Counted from the stretch's first letter, positions 24,805 to 32,408 are shown. The stretch: 32,408 nt of DNA from an uncultured Pelagibacteraceae bacterium (GCA_902576785.1 CACGWC010000011.1:1-32408); one strand, 5' to 3'. Notes: generated by a model from the letters alone, not told the origin. Translations and numbers: made by a program.

Positions 24805-26178
24805 ATGAACGAAACTGTCCAAGCAGAATTAAAAAAGATATTTAACGGAAGATTTTCTACCTCAGAGTCTACTCGTGCAAATTATGCAAGAGGGGAAGAT
24901 ACCTATAACCCAATATTATCAAAGGCAGTTGTATTTCCAGAAACTAATGAAGAAGTTTCAAAAATTCTAAAAATTTGTAACGAGCATAAAATTCCAGTGG
25001 TTCCATTTGGAACCGGCACATCTCTTGAAGGCCATGTTGTTGGAAATCAAAATGGTATTACGATTTCTTTAGAAAAAATGAATAAAGTTTTAAGTGTAAA
25101 TGCTGAGGATTTTGACTGCAGAGTGCAAGCAAATGTAACAAGAAAGCAATTAAATGAATATTTAAGAGAAGATGGAGTATTTTTTCCAATAGATCCTGGT
25201 GCGGATGCTGCACTCGGTGGGATGGCATCTACTTCAGCTTCAGGAACAATGGCAGTGAAATATGGAACAATGAGAACAGTTATTTCTGGCTTAACAGTTG
25301 TTTTACCAAATGGAGACATAATTAAAACTGGTGCAAGAACTAAAAAAACTTCTGCGGGATATAACTTAACTAATTTGTTTATTGGATCTGAGGGAACATT
25401 AGGAATTATTACAGAAGTTCAATTAAGACTATCACCAATACCTGAAAGTATAATGAGTGCAGTTTGCTATTTTCCAGATTTAGATTCAGCAGTAAAGACA
25501 GCGCAAGAAGTTATTCAGTACGGTGTTCCAATTGCAAGAATTGAAATGTTAAACAAAGACCAAATGGAAATTAGCATTAAATATTCAAAGCTAGAAAACA
25601 TCAAAGCATCACCAACTTTATTCTTTGAATTCCATGGAAGTGAACTATCAAATAATGAGTCTATAAAAATTGTTGAAGAATTATCAAAAAATAATGGTGG
25701 AAGTGATTTTCAATGGGCATCTTCTCCTGAAGAACAAAAAATATTATGGAAAGCAAGGCATGATGTTTACTATTCAGTAAAAGCTTTAGGTCATGATATG
25801 AAAGTGTATTCTACAGATGTTTGTGTACCAATTTCCAAGTTAGTTGAGTGCATTTCATGGGCGGAAAAAGAAGTAAAAAAATTAGGTCTAACTGCACCAA
25901 TGGTTGGTCATGTTGGAGATGGAAATTTTCACTCCATAATATTGTATGATCCTGATGATGAAGAAAAACAAAAAAAAATTAGACAGTATAGCGATGATCT
26001 AATTAACAAAGCTTTAGAATTAGAGGGAACAATTACAGGAGAACATGGAATTGGTCTTCAAAAGAAACATTACCTATTAAGAGAGCATCCAGATAATTTG
26101 CCAGTGATGAAAGCTATTAAAAGAAGTATTGATGTAAACAATATCATGAATCCTGGTAAGGTTTTTGATCTAAATTAA
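24805..26178 (+). CDS. FAD-binding 2-hydroxyacid dehydrogenase, GlcD / D-lactate dehydrogenase type
   Basis: The 457-residue flavoprotein has a PCMH-type FAD domain (PFGTGTSLEGHVVG at 67-80, IDPGADAALGGMASTSASGTMAVKYG in two adjoining blocks, LFIGSEGTLGIITE) and a C-terminal FAD-oxidase cap with MVGHVGDGNFH and GTITGEHGIGLQKK. The latter supplies the metal/substrate histidines of the D-lactate dehydrogenase/GlcD family. It should oxidise a D-2-hydroxyacid (D-lactate, glycolate or similar) to the oxoacid, passing electrons to the respiratory chain. GlcE and GlcF are not nearby, so the single-subunit D-lactate dehydrogenase type is more likely. Confidence 0.9.
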   Translation: MNETVQAELKKIFNGRFSTSESTRANYARGEDTYNPILSKAVVFPETNEEVSKILKICNEHKIPVVPFGTGTSLEGHVVGNQNGITISLEKMNKVLSVNAEDFDCRVQANVTRKQLNEYLREDGVFFPIDPGADAALGGMASTSASGTMAVKYGTMRTVISGLTVVLPNGDIIKTGARTKKTSAGYNLTNLFIGSEGTLGIITEVQLRLSPIPESIMSAVCYFPDLDSAVKTAQEVIQYGVPIARIEMLNKDQMEISIKYSKLENIKASPTLFFEFHGSELSNNESIKIVEELSKNNGGSDFQWASSPEEQKILWKARHDVYYSVKALGHDMKVYSTDVCVPISKLVECISWAEKEVKKLGLTAPMVGHVGDGNFHSIILYDPDDEEKQKKIRQYSDDLINKALELEGTITGEHGIGLQKKHYLLREHPDNLPVMKAIKRSIDVNNIMNPGKVFDLN

Positions 26179-26189
26179 TCCAATACAAA

Positions 26190-27143
26190 ATGAAAAAAAT
26201 TTTAATCACGAGAAGGCTTTTAAGATCTTGTGAGGATAAAGCTAAAGAATTATTTGATGCTAATTTTAATTTAAATGATGAACTCTACTCTCAAAAAAAG
26301 CTAATAGAGATGAGTGCAGGCTGTGATGGTATTTTATCTGCTCTAACAGATAAGCTTGATGCAGAAACAATTAGTCAATTACCTGATAGTGTTAAAATTA
26401 TATCAAATTTTGCTGTAGGTTTTGGAAATATAGATTTAGAAGCTGCAAAGAAAAGAGGGATTGCAGTAACAAACACGCCAGATGTTTTAACTGATGCTAC
26501 TGCAGAAATTGGGGTTTTGTTGATATTAGGTGCATGCAGAAGAGCATCTGAAGGAATTGAGAAAGCTAGAGAAGGCGGCTGGGTTTGGTCAGCAGATATG
26601 TTGATTGGTAAACAATTAACAGGCACTAGACTTGGAATACTTGGCATGGGTAGAATTGGTCAAAAAATAGCTAAAATAGCTAAATCTTTAGGTATGATAA
26701 TTCATTATCACAATCGTTCAAAATTAAGCGAAGAAAAAGAACAAGGCGCAACTTACCACGATAACTTAAATGATTTGATGAAAGTCTCTGATGTCCTTTC
26801 GGTATGTTGTCCTGCATCTAAAGAGACAATAAATTTAATCAATAAAGATACACTAGAACTATTACCAAAAGGTGCAGTCGTGACCAATGTTGCAAGAGGA
26901 GATATTATTGAAGACGAAGCTTTAATAGATGCTTTGGAAAGAAGAAAAGTTTATGCAGTTGGGCTAGATGTATACAAAAATGAACCAAATTTAAATCCAG
27001 GATATCTTAAACACAAAAGTGCTTTTATTCTTCCTCATTTGGGTAGCGCAACTAAAGAAACTAGAACCGCAATGGCTAATCTAGCTATAGATAATATTGA
27101 TGAGTTTTTTAAAACAGGCGGATGCAAAAACAAAGTTAATTAA
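26190..27143 (+). CDS. D-2-hydroxyacid dehydrogenase, glyoxylate/hydroxypyruvate reductase-like
   Basis: The 317-residue NAD(P)H enzyme shows the family layout: SNFAVGFGNIDLEAAKKRGI (72-91), TPDVLTDATAE, the Rossmann motif GMGRIG (152-157), catalytic Arg236 in NVARGDIIED, Glu265 in YKNEPNLNP and His283 in LPHLGSAT. HxN-R at 174-176 after the second Rossmann strand hints at NADPH preference. It likely reduces glyoxylate or hydroxypyruvate to the D-hydroxyacid. It lies 11 bases after the GlcD-type gene, so oxidation and reduction of D-hydroxyacids are encoded together. Confidence 0.92.
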   Translation: MKKILITRRLLRSCEDKAKELFDANFNLNDELYSQKKLIEMSAGCDGILSALTDKLDAETISQLPDSVKIISNFAVGFGNIDLEAAKKRGIAVTNTPDVLTDATAEIGVLLILGACRRASEGIEKAREGGWVWSADMLIGKQLTGTRLGILGMGRIGQKIAKIAKSLGMIIHYHNRSKLSEEKEQGATYHDNLNDLMKVSDVLSVCCPASKETINLINKDTLELLPKGAVVTNVARGDIIEDEALIDALERRKVYAVGLDVYKNEPNLNPGYLKHKSAFILPHLGSATKETRTAMANLAIDNIDEFFKTGGCKNKVN

Positions 27144-27186
27144 CAATCTCAAGTTGTAATTGGTAATTAAAATTATTCTAACTTTC

Positions 27187-27215
27187 TAGACATATTTTTT
27201 ATTTCAATTTAAAAT
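27187..27215 (+). promoter_or_regulatory. Sigma70-type promoter for the alcohol dehydrogenase-ABC transporter operon
   Basis: TAGACA (27187-27192), a 17-base spacer and TAAAAT (27210-27215) match the -35 and -10 consensus at 5 of 6 positions each. Predicted initiation near 27222 gives a leader of about 28 bases that contains the strong Shine-Dalgarno at 27238. This lies in the 107-base gap before the alcohol dehydrogenase. Confidence 0.55.
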
Positions 27216-27237
27216 TTATTTATAAAAAAATAAATTT

Positions 27238-27244
27238 AGAGAGG
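27238..27244 (+). promoter_or_regulatory. Strong Shine-Dalgarno of the alcohol dehydrogenase gene
   Basis: AGAGAGG lies 6 bases before the ATG at 27251. It stands out because most genes in this window lack a recognisable Shine-Dalgarno. Confidence 0.75.
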
Positions 27245-27250
27245 ATAATA

Positions 27251-28312
27251 ATGAAAGCACAGGTTTTACATAAGTACGACCCAGAAATGAAAGAGGGAAC
27301 TTGGGTCACAAATCAAGAAATGCCTGATCCAAAAATAGAAAAGGCATCTGATGTAATAGTTAAAATTGGTGCAGCTGGTGTTTGTAGAACTGATCTACAC
27401 ATAATTGAAGGAGTTTGGAAACATATTCAAGATCCAGACGGAAAACTACTTCCTTGCGTTATGGGTCATGAAAATGCTGGTTGGATAGAAGATGTTGGAA
27501 AAGACGTTACAGAATTTAAAAAGGGAGATCCAGTAATTTTGCACCCACTTATATCTGGAACTGATGGGACGTGTCTTGACTGTAGACGAGGTAACGATAT
27601 GCATGCTGCCGCTGGAGCTTTCCCAGGGTTAAGTATTAAAGAAGGTGGATATTCAGAACTTTTAAAAACAAGTGTGAGAAATTTAATTAAATTGCCAACA
27701 GTATTGGCACCTAAAGATGTAGCTCCATTTTCTGATGCTGGTTTAACAGCTTATAGAGTTGTGAAAAAAGCCACTAGACATTTACTTCCTGGTCAAAGTT
27801 GTACAATCATAGGTGCAGGAGGTTTAGGACATATTGCTATTCAATGTTTAAAAGCAATGTGTGCAGCAGATATAATTATTGTAGAGAAATCAGAAAAAGC
27901 TCTTAAACATGCAATGGAGTTGGGCGGAGATCACGGAGTTTTGATTGATGGAAACGAAATTGAAAAAGTTCAAGAGTTAACCAAGGGAAAAGGTTCTGAG
28001 GCTGTAATAGATTTTGTTGGTGAAAAAGGATCGACTGCAATGGGAATTCAAATGACTTCAAATGGAGGTTTTTATTATATTGTGGGTTATGGAGAAGAGA
28101 TCAAATCTTTAGCCGTAGATTTAATAATATCTGAAAAAACAATAGTCGGAAATTTAGTAGGAACGTGGTCTGAATTATATGAACTCATGGAATTAGCTGA
28201 TAGAGGAAAAGTCAAGCTATCTATGCAGGAATATAAATTAGATGATGCTAACAAAGCGCTACATGATCTTAATGATGGAAAAGTCAAAGGTCGTGCAGTG
28301 TTAGTTCCATAA
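27251..28312 (+). CDS. Zinc-dependent NAD(P) alcohol dehydrogenase (MDR family)
   Basis: The 353-residue protein has a GroES-like catalytic domain with zinc ligands Cys45 (GVCRTDLH) and His72-Glu73 (MGHENAGW), and a Rossmann domain with GAGGLG followed by IVEKSEKAL; the Glu after the second strand favours NAD. The structural-zinc lobe is reduced: in DGTCLDCRRGNDMHA only Cys108 and Cys111 of the usual four Cys remain, with Asp105 and Ala119 at the other two places. It oxidises or reduces a small alcohol/aldehyde. It has its own promoter and Shine-Dalgarno, and the ABC binding protein gene starts 24 bases after its stop, suggesting it acts on a product of the imported substrate. Confidence 0.9.
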   Translation: MKAQVLHKYDPEMKEGTWVTNQEMPDPKIEKASDVIVKIGAAGVCRTDLHIIEGVWKHIQDPDGKLLPCVMGHENAGWIEDVGKDVTEFKKGDPVILHPLISGTDGTCLDCRRGNDMHAAAGAFPGLSIKEGGYSELLKTSVRNLIKLPTVLAPKDVAPFSDAGLTAYRVVKKATRHLLPGQSCTIIGAGGLGHIAIQCLKAMCAADIIIVEKSEKALKHAMELGGDHGVLIDGNEIEKVQELTKGKGSEAVIDFVGEKGSTAMGIQMTSNGGFYYIVGYGEEIKSLAVDLIISEKTIVGNLVGTWSELYELMELADRGKVKLSMQEYKLDDANKALHDLNDGKVKGRAVLVP

Positions 28313-28324
28313 TTAACAACAAAG

Positions 28325-28329
28325 AGAGG
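28325..28329 (+). promoter_or_regulatory. Strong Shine-Dalgarno of the binding-protein gene
   Basis: AGAGG lies 7 bases before the ATG at 28337. The ten bases 28325-28334 are an exact complement of the hairpin loop bases 16424-16433. Confidence 0.7.
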
Positions 28330-28336
28330 AAAAAAG

Positions 28337-29872
28337 ATGAAGACAATAAAAACTTGCGTAACCGCTCTAATATCAGCTTTGTTGGTATTTAGTCCTGTTG
28401 CGTATGCTGATAAGTGGAGTGATCAGTTTCCACATATCAAAGCAACTGGGGATATTCCTGGTGATTGTTCTTACGAGTCTATGTCTAAGAAAAACTATAA
28501 AGGCAAGACGCTTAAGATTAATACACATGCTGTACCAGTCATGGGAGAGCCAACAGCTCTACATGCTGAGCAGTTCGCTAAACTTACTGGAGCAAAAGTT
28601 GATGTTACTCATACACCGGCAGGTGACTTATATGCGAAAGCAATGGTACCATTTCAAGCTGGACAAGCTCCATATGACATCGTTTTTGGATTTTCAAACT
28701 TCATTAACGATTGGAGAAGATACTTAGAGCCAGTTCCAAAGAAATACGTTGAGATGAAACAAATGAAAGACGTTACTCCGTCTCACATTGGTGTAGCATC
28801 TTGGGATGGTGTTATGTATCAGTTTCCGGTTGATGGTGACAGACATTATCTGAAATATAGAAAAGATGTAATTGATAATCCCGAGTACCAAAAACAATAT
28901 AAGGAAGCTACTGGTAAAGAACTAAGAGTTCCTCAAACTTGGAAAGAGTATGGAGAAATGGCAGCTTACTTTAATAATTGGGACTGGGATGGAGATGGCG
29001 AGAAAGAATACGGATCCGCTGAAGTAATGAAAAAAGACGATCTAATGTATGCTGCTTTCTATTCAAGATCTGCTGCTTACTCAAAAAATCCTAAAACACC
29101 TGGTGGTTTTTTCTTTGATTTAGAAACTATGAAACCACTAATTAACAATCCAGGTTTTGTTGAAGCTTTAACTGACTGGGTTGAGGCAACTAAATATGTT
29201 CCTCCAGGAGGAATAAATTTTGGTTTAGGTGATGAAATTGGATCATTTGGTGGAGGACAAACTTTGTTTAGTTTTTCATGGGATGATGCATTTGTTGCTG
29301 CTATGCAACCAGATAGTCCAATAAACAATAAAGTTGGTGCTGCACAGTTACCAGGAGCAATGAAAGTTTGGAATAGAAAAACTAACTCTTGGGATGAAGG
29401 CTTTAACCAAGCTCCTTTCTTCGTATGGGGATGGGCAGTTGGAGTAGCTAAGAAAAGTAAAGAGAAAGAAATGGCTTTCGATTACCTATGTTTCTTCGCT
29501 AACGAAGCTAACCACCAAGCGGACATTGGAATTGGTAGATTTGGTGTAAACCCATTTAGAAATGACGACTTTAAAGTTGATGTATGGACACAAATTGGTT
29601 GGGATAAAGATATTGCTCAATCATATGTTGATACTCTTGCACAAATGGAACAAAGTAAAAATAGAGTATTTCCATTAAGAGTTCCTGGAACTTTTGAGTT
29701 TAATGCTGCATTGGCTACTGCTGCTGCAAAAGCATTAGCTGGTCAATTATCTCCACAAGCTGCTTTAGACGAAGCTGCTAAACAGTGGGAAGATATACTT
29801 AACAGAGTAGGAAAAGATAACGTAAGAAAAGCCTATGCTGTTGGTGTAGCAATGGAAGATAATAAGCAATAA
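28337..29872 (+). CDS. ABC transporter periplasmic substrate-binding protein (family 1, carbohydrate/polyol type)
   Basis: The 511-residue protein has a signal peptide (about 1-24, ending VAYA). The mature part has a family-1 solute-binding fold: KTLKINTHAVPV (57-68), EQFAKLTGAKVDVTHTP (78-94), PYDIVFGFSNFINDW, FPVDGDRHYLKYRKD, VPQTWKEYGEMAAYF (198-212), and GFFFDLETMKPLINNP. At 216-227 a loop with Asp216, Asp218, Asp220, Gly221 and Glu224 resembles an EF-hand-type calcium loop. Codon use is more regular and slightly more GC-rich than its neighbours, fitting high expression. It is followed by two permease genes and an ATPase. The substrate is unknown; sugar or polyol is inferred from the partner types. 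Confidence 0.9.
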   Translation: MKTIKTCVTALISALLVFSPVAYADKWSDQFPHIKATGDIPGDCSYESMSKKNYKGKTLKINTHAVPVMGEPTALHAEQFAKLTGAKVDVTHTPAGDLYAKAMVPFQAGQAPYDIVFGFSNFINDWRRYLEPVPKKYVEMKQMKDVTPSHIGVASWDGVMYQFPVDGDRHYLKYRKDVIDNPEYQKQYKEATGKELRVPQTWKEYGEMAAYFNNWDWDGDGEKEYGSAEVMKKDDLMYAAFYSRSAAYSKNPKTPGGFFFDLETMKPLINNPGFVEALTDWVEATKYVPPGGINFGLGDEIGSFGGGQTLFSFSWDDAFVAAMQPDSPINNKVGAAQLPGAMKVWNRKTNSWDEGFNQAPFFVWGWAVGVAKKSKEKEMAFDYLCFFANEANHQADIGIGRFGVNPFRNDDFKVDVWTQIGWDKDIAQSYVDTLAQMEQSKNRVFPLRVPGTFEFNAALATAAAKALAGQLSPQAALDEAAKQWEDILNRVGKDNVRKAYAVGVAMEDNKQ

Positions 29873-29883
29873 TTTTGTAAACT

Positions 29884-29906
29884 TGTGGCCGTTTTTTACG
29901 GCCACA
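29884..29906 (+). terminator. GC-rich hairpin between binding-protein and permease genes
   Basis: TGTGGCCGT (29884-29892) pairs perfectly with ACGGCCACA (29898-29906) around a five-T loop, followed by TTTT. It begins 11 bases after the binding-protein stop and ends 26 bases before the permease ATG. It is the most GC-rich stem in the window. It likely acts as a partial terminator or an mRNA 3' stabiliser that raises binding protein over permease levels. Confidence 0.75.
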
Positions 29907-29932
29907 TTTTAAAATAATCCAAAAAAAAAATT

Positions 29933-30799
29933 ATGAATTTTAAACACAAGTTTGTTTTTTTATTCCCAGGATTGTTTGTACTTATTGGAATTTTAATTTT
30001 TCCAATTATTTTTACTATTAGATTAAGTCTTTCTGGATGGAATAGTTATACACCAGAAATGAACTTCATAGGCATTACGAATTACATAAGGTTATTTACT
30101 GATGACCCGAGGTTTTGGGAGTCTTTTTTTAGGCTAAGTTTTTTATCAGTAACTACAGTTATTCTTCAATATGTTATCGGATTTGCTTTAGCGATGATGG
30201 TTTGGAGAGAAATAAAATTTAAAAGATTTTTTAGAGTAATTTTTCTAGTACCAATGATGACAACTCCAGTAATAATGACAGTTATTTGGAGAACATTTTT
30301 TCATGAGTCACTAGGTCCTGTAAATGATTTGTTAGGTGGATTAGGAGTAAAACCTATTTTATGGTTGAGTGATCCAGTTATTGCAAAGTTTACTGTTATA
30401 ATTGTTGAAGTTTGGCAATGGACACCGTTTATGTTTTTACTATTACTAGCTGGACTTTTGTCACTTCCAAAAGAACCCTTTTTGGCAGCCGCTATAGATG
30501 GAGCAAGTCCATTTAGAAAATTTGTTTATGTAACCTTTCCTTTGATGGCTCCAATATCAATTGGAGCAATAATAATAAGACTTATCGAGGCTTCAAAAAT
30601 AATGGATACAGTATTTGTTTTGACCTCAGGAGGACCAGGTACTGCAACTGAGACCTCAAGTTTTTATATTTATATTAAAGGATTAAGAGAATTTCAGATG
30701 GGTTATGCAGCAACCTTATCTTTCACTTATCTTGTAATAATGATTATCAGTTTAACGATAATAGCTAAAGTTTTAACCAAATTAATGATCAAAGAATAA
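29933..30799 (+). CDS. ABC sugar transporter permease 1 (MalF/UgpA-like)
   Basis: The 288-residue inner-membrane protein has six hydrophobic segments (about 7-28, 70-95, 100-125, 153-180, 200-222, 258-282). The EAA coupling loop reads LAAAIDGASPFRKFVYVTFPLMAP near 185-208, which contacts the ATPase. RVIFLVPMMTTPVIMTVIWR and TSGGPGTATE are typical of the MalF-like carbohydrate permease family. The partner gene starts 2 bases after its stop. Confidence 0.93.
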   Translation: MNFKHKFVFLFPGLFVLIGILIFPIIFTIRLSLSGWNSYTPEMNFIGITNYIRLFTDDPRFWESFFRLSFLSVTTVILQYVIGFALAMMVWREIKFKRFFRVIFLVPMMTTPVIMTVIWRTFFHESLGPVNDLLGGLGVKPILWLSDPVIAKFTVIIVEVWQWTPFMFLLLLAGLLSLPKEPFLAAAIDGASPFRKFVYVTFPLMAPISIGAIIIRLIEASKIMDTVFVLTSGGPGTATETSSFYIYIKGLREFQMGYAATLSFTYLVIMIISLTIIAKVLTKLMIKE

Positions 30800-30801
30800 C
30801 T

Positions 30802-31650
30802 ATGAGCAAACTTTACACTTTTCTTAAATATTTCTTTATTACATTTTGGACTGTATTTGTTGTTGCACCTTTTCTCTGGGCTGTATCAACATCTTTTAAA
30901 GACTTCCAATCTGTAAATAGTAAAGTAACTTATATACCTTGGTTAGATTTCGAACCAACACTGGAGGGTTGGAGAGTTTTAATTAAGTCTCCAGCTAAAG
31001 GTGGAGTAGATATTGTCGAGCCTTATTTTAACAGTATTTTTGTAACCTGTACTGCTAGTTTAATAAGTATTGTTCTTGGAACACTTGCTGCTTATGCACT
31101 ATCAAGATTTACCTTTAAAGCCGGATTTGTTAGAAACAACGATATTACTTTTTTCTTCATTTCACAAAGAATCATGCCTCCAATTGTATTATCAATTCCT
31201 TTCTTTATTTTTCTAAGCACAATAGGATTGCTTGATAGTTTGTTAGGTCTAGTGGTCGTATATATCGTTTTATTAATGCCAATTGCTGTTTGGATTATGG
31301 TAGATTTTTTTAATAGAGTTCCAAAAGAATTAGATGAGACTGCATTAATTGATGGGTGTAATCCTTATCAAGCTTTCTATAAAGTTGTTTTACCAAATTC
31401 AATACCTGGATTAATTGTTGCGGGAATGTTTTGTATTATTTTTGGATGGATAGATTTCTTTTTTGCATTTATTTTGACATTTACTGAAGTACAATTGTTA
31501 CCTGTAAAAGTTGTTGCACTTAATTCATCAATAACACCATGGTGGAGCCTTTCAGCATCAGCTTTAGTCTCAGTTGCACCATTAATAATCGTTGCATTTA
31601 TAGTTGAGAGATATCTATCAAAAGGAAATTTATCAGGAGCATTAAAATAA
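30802..31650 (+). CDS. ABC sugar transporter permease 2 (MalG/UgpE-like)
   Basis: The 282-residue protein has six TM segments and begins FLKYFFITFWTVFVVAPFLWAVSTSFK, the usual MalG-type start. The EAA loop reads LDETALIDGCNPYQAFYKVVLPNSIPG near 176-202. LAAYALSRFTFKA and FISQRIMPPIVLSIPFF are further family blocks. The stop TAA shares its last base with the ATG of the ATPase gene. Confidence 0.93.
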   Translation: MSKLYTFLKYFFITFWTVFVVAPFLWAVSTSFKDFQSVNSKVTYIPWLDFEPTLEGWRVLIKSPAKGGVDIVEPYFNSIFVTCTASLISIVLGTLAAYALSRFTFKAGFVRNNDITFFFISQRIMPPIVLSIPFFIFLSTIGLLDSLLGLVVVYIVLLMPIAVWIMVDFFNRVPKELDETALIDGCNPYQAFYKVVLPNSIPGLIVAGMFCIIFGWIDFFFAFILTFTEVQLLPVKVVALNSSITPWWSLSASALVSVAPLIIVAFIVERYLSKGNLSGALK

Positions 31651-32408
31651 TGAATTTAATTGGAGAGAAAATTTCTTATAAACCTGATGAGCAATTTCAT
31701 TTAAACGATGTCTCGTTTAATTTTAAAAAAGGTAATTTGTATACCATTTTAGGCAGAACATTATCTGGCAAAACGACTCTTTTAAAAACAATTGCAGGAT
31801 TATTAAATCCAGATCAAGGCTCAATTTCTTTTGAGGAAAAAGACTTTATTAAAATACCAGTTTGGGAAAGAAATGTTGCCATGGTCTATCAACAATTTAT
31901 TAATTACCCTCATTTAAATGTTTATGAAAATATAACTTTTCCATTAGAACAAAGAAAATTAAGTCCTGAGCAAATAAAAAAAGACGTAGATGAAGCTCTA
32001 AAAACTGTTGGATTAGTTGGATTTGAAAATAGAAAAATTCAGGAATTATCTGGCGGACAACAACAAAGGGTTGCACTTGCAAGATCACTTGCAAAAAAAG
32101 CAAAAATTTTGTTGCTAGACGAACCGTTAGTTAATTTAGATTACAAACTTAGAGAACAATTAAGAGAAGAATTTAAAAGAATTTTCTCAGAAGGACTGTC
32201 CCAAGATACAATTTTAATTTACTCAACAACAGATCCTCAAGAAGTAATGGAACTAAATGGAGAAGTAATTGTTTTAGATGAAGGGAGGGTATTACAAAAA
32301 GGGCCTGCCAAAGAGATTTTTGAAAATCCATCTAATTTAAAAGTTGCAGAAATATCAAATGATCCACCAATGAATGTTCTGAAGGGTTCAAAAAATTCAA
32401 AAAATCTG
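31650..32408 (+). CDS. ABC transporter ATP-binding protein, GlpS-like with Thr in the H-loop (3' end outside window)
   Basis: The gene starts at 31650 and is open to the window end (253 codons seen). Motifs: Walker A GRTLSGKT (35-42), Q-loop VYQQFINYPHLNVYENI (79-95), signature LSGGQQQRVALARS (133-146), Walker B LLLDEP (154-159), D-loop VNLD. The H-loop reads YSTTDPQE, with Thr194 where most transporters have His. The GR/PTL-(A/S)-GKT Walker A, YQQFINYP and Thr-Thr-Asp/Glu-Pro strings resemble GlpS, one of two ATPases of the rhizobial glycerol importer. A second, canonical ATPase is expected just downstream. The region after residue 235 probably starts the regulatory OB domain. Confidence 0.9.
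   Translation, partial: MNLIGEKISYKPDEQFHLNDVSFNFKKGNLYTILGRTLSGKTTLLKTIAGLLNPDQGSISFEEKDFIKIPVWERNVAMVYQQFINYPHLNVYENITFPLEQRKLSPEQIKKDVDEALKTVGLVGFENRKIQELSGGQQQRVALARSLAKKAKILLLDEPLVNLDYKLREQLREEFKRIFSEGLSQDTILIYSTTDPQEVMELNGEVIVLDEGRVLQKGPAKEIFENPSNLKVAEISNDPPMNVLKGSKNSKNL

Noticed and set aside
1..32408. CRISPR array, insertion sequence or prophage remnants
   Set aside because: No regularly spaced repeats, transposase, integrase or phage structural genes are seen; composition and gene packing are uniform.

Overview
The window is strongly AT-rich, with very short or overlapping gene junctions, almost no intergenic DNA and few Shine-Dalgarno sequences. It carries alphaproteobacterial markers: DUF2794, an IalB-like protein, YciB, and a system I cytochrome c maturation cluster. 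Together these suggest a streamlined marine alphaproteobacterium of the SAR11/Pelagibacterales type. That assignment rests on style and gene content, not on a database search. I saw no rRNA, tRNA, insertion sequence, prophage or CRISPR array. No gap exceeds 300 bases; the largest is 167 bases (16338-16504).

Layout. 1-1201 (+): the tail of an MscS-like channel gene, then yggT and folD. 1208-6009: an ABC exporter pair of the YbbA/YbbP type (-) divergent from a TesA-like SGNH esterase and a NAPE-PLD-family metallohydrolase (+). 6002-7778 (-): an SDR protein followed by a PQQ-type sugar dehydrogenase. 7806-10839: a light-dependent DNA repair island with a FeS-BCP-type photolyase homologue, a tiny DUF2256 zinc-ribbon gene, an unknown Cys-tailed 76-residue protein and a second photolyase-like FAD protein. 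10846-14220 (-): argG, a TIGR02466-like oxygenase, an IalB-like protein and a Tas-like aldo/keto reductase. 14293-16337: a BI-1/YccA protein, DUF2794, YciB and HspQ.

16505-20628 (+) is a compact ccmCDEFGH cluster for cytochrome c maturation; ccmA, ccmB and ccmI are not in the window. A PagL-like outer-membrane protein follows. 21206-27143 (+) is a 2-hydroxyacid/2-oxoacid locus: two tandem FMN-dependent alpha-hydroxyacid oxidases, a class I aminotransferase, a GlcD/D-lactate-dehydrogenase-type FAD enzyme and a D-2-hydroxyacid dehydrogenase. Together these could interconvert hydroxyacids, oxoacids and amino acids. 27251-32408 (+) is a zinc alcohol dehydrogenase in an apparent operon with a carbohydrate- or polyol-type ABC importer: binding protein, two permeases, and a GlpS-like ATPase cut by the window end.

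The points most worth following are: a 16-bp hairpin at 16406-16459 with a polypyrimidine, anti-Shine-Dalgarno-like loop; the loss of most iron-sulfur ligands in the photolyase homologue; a possibly permuted second photolyase; complementary FMN-site substitutions in the tandem oxidases; and a catalytic-Tyr-less SDR.
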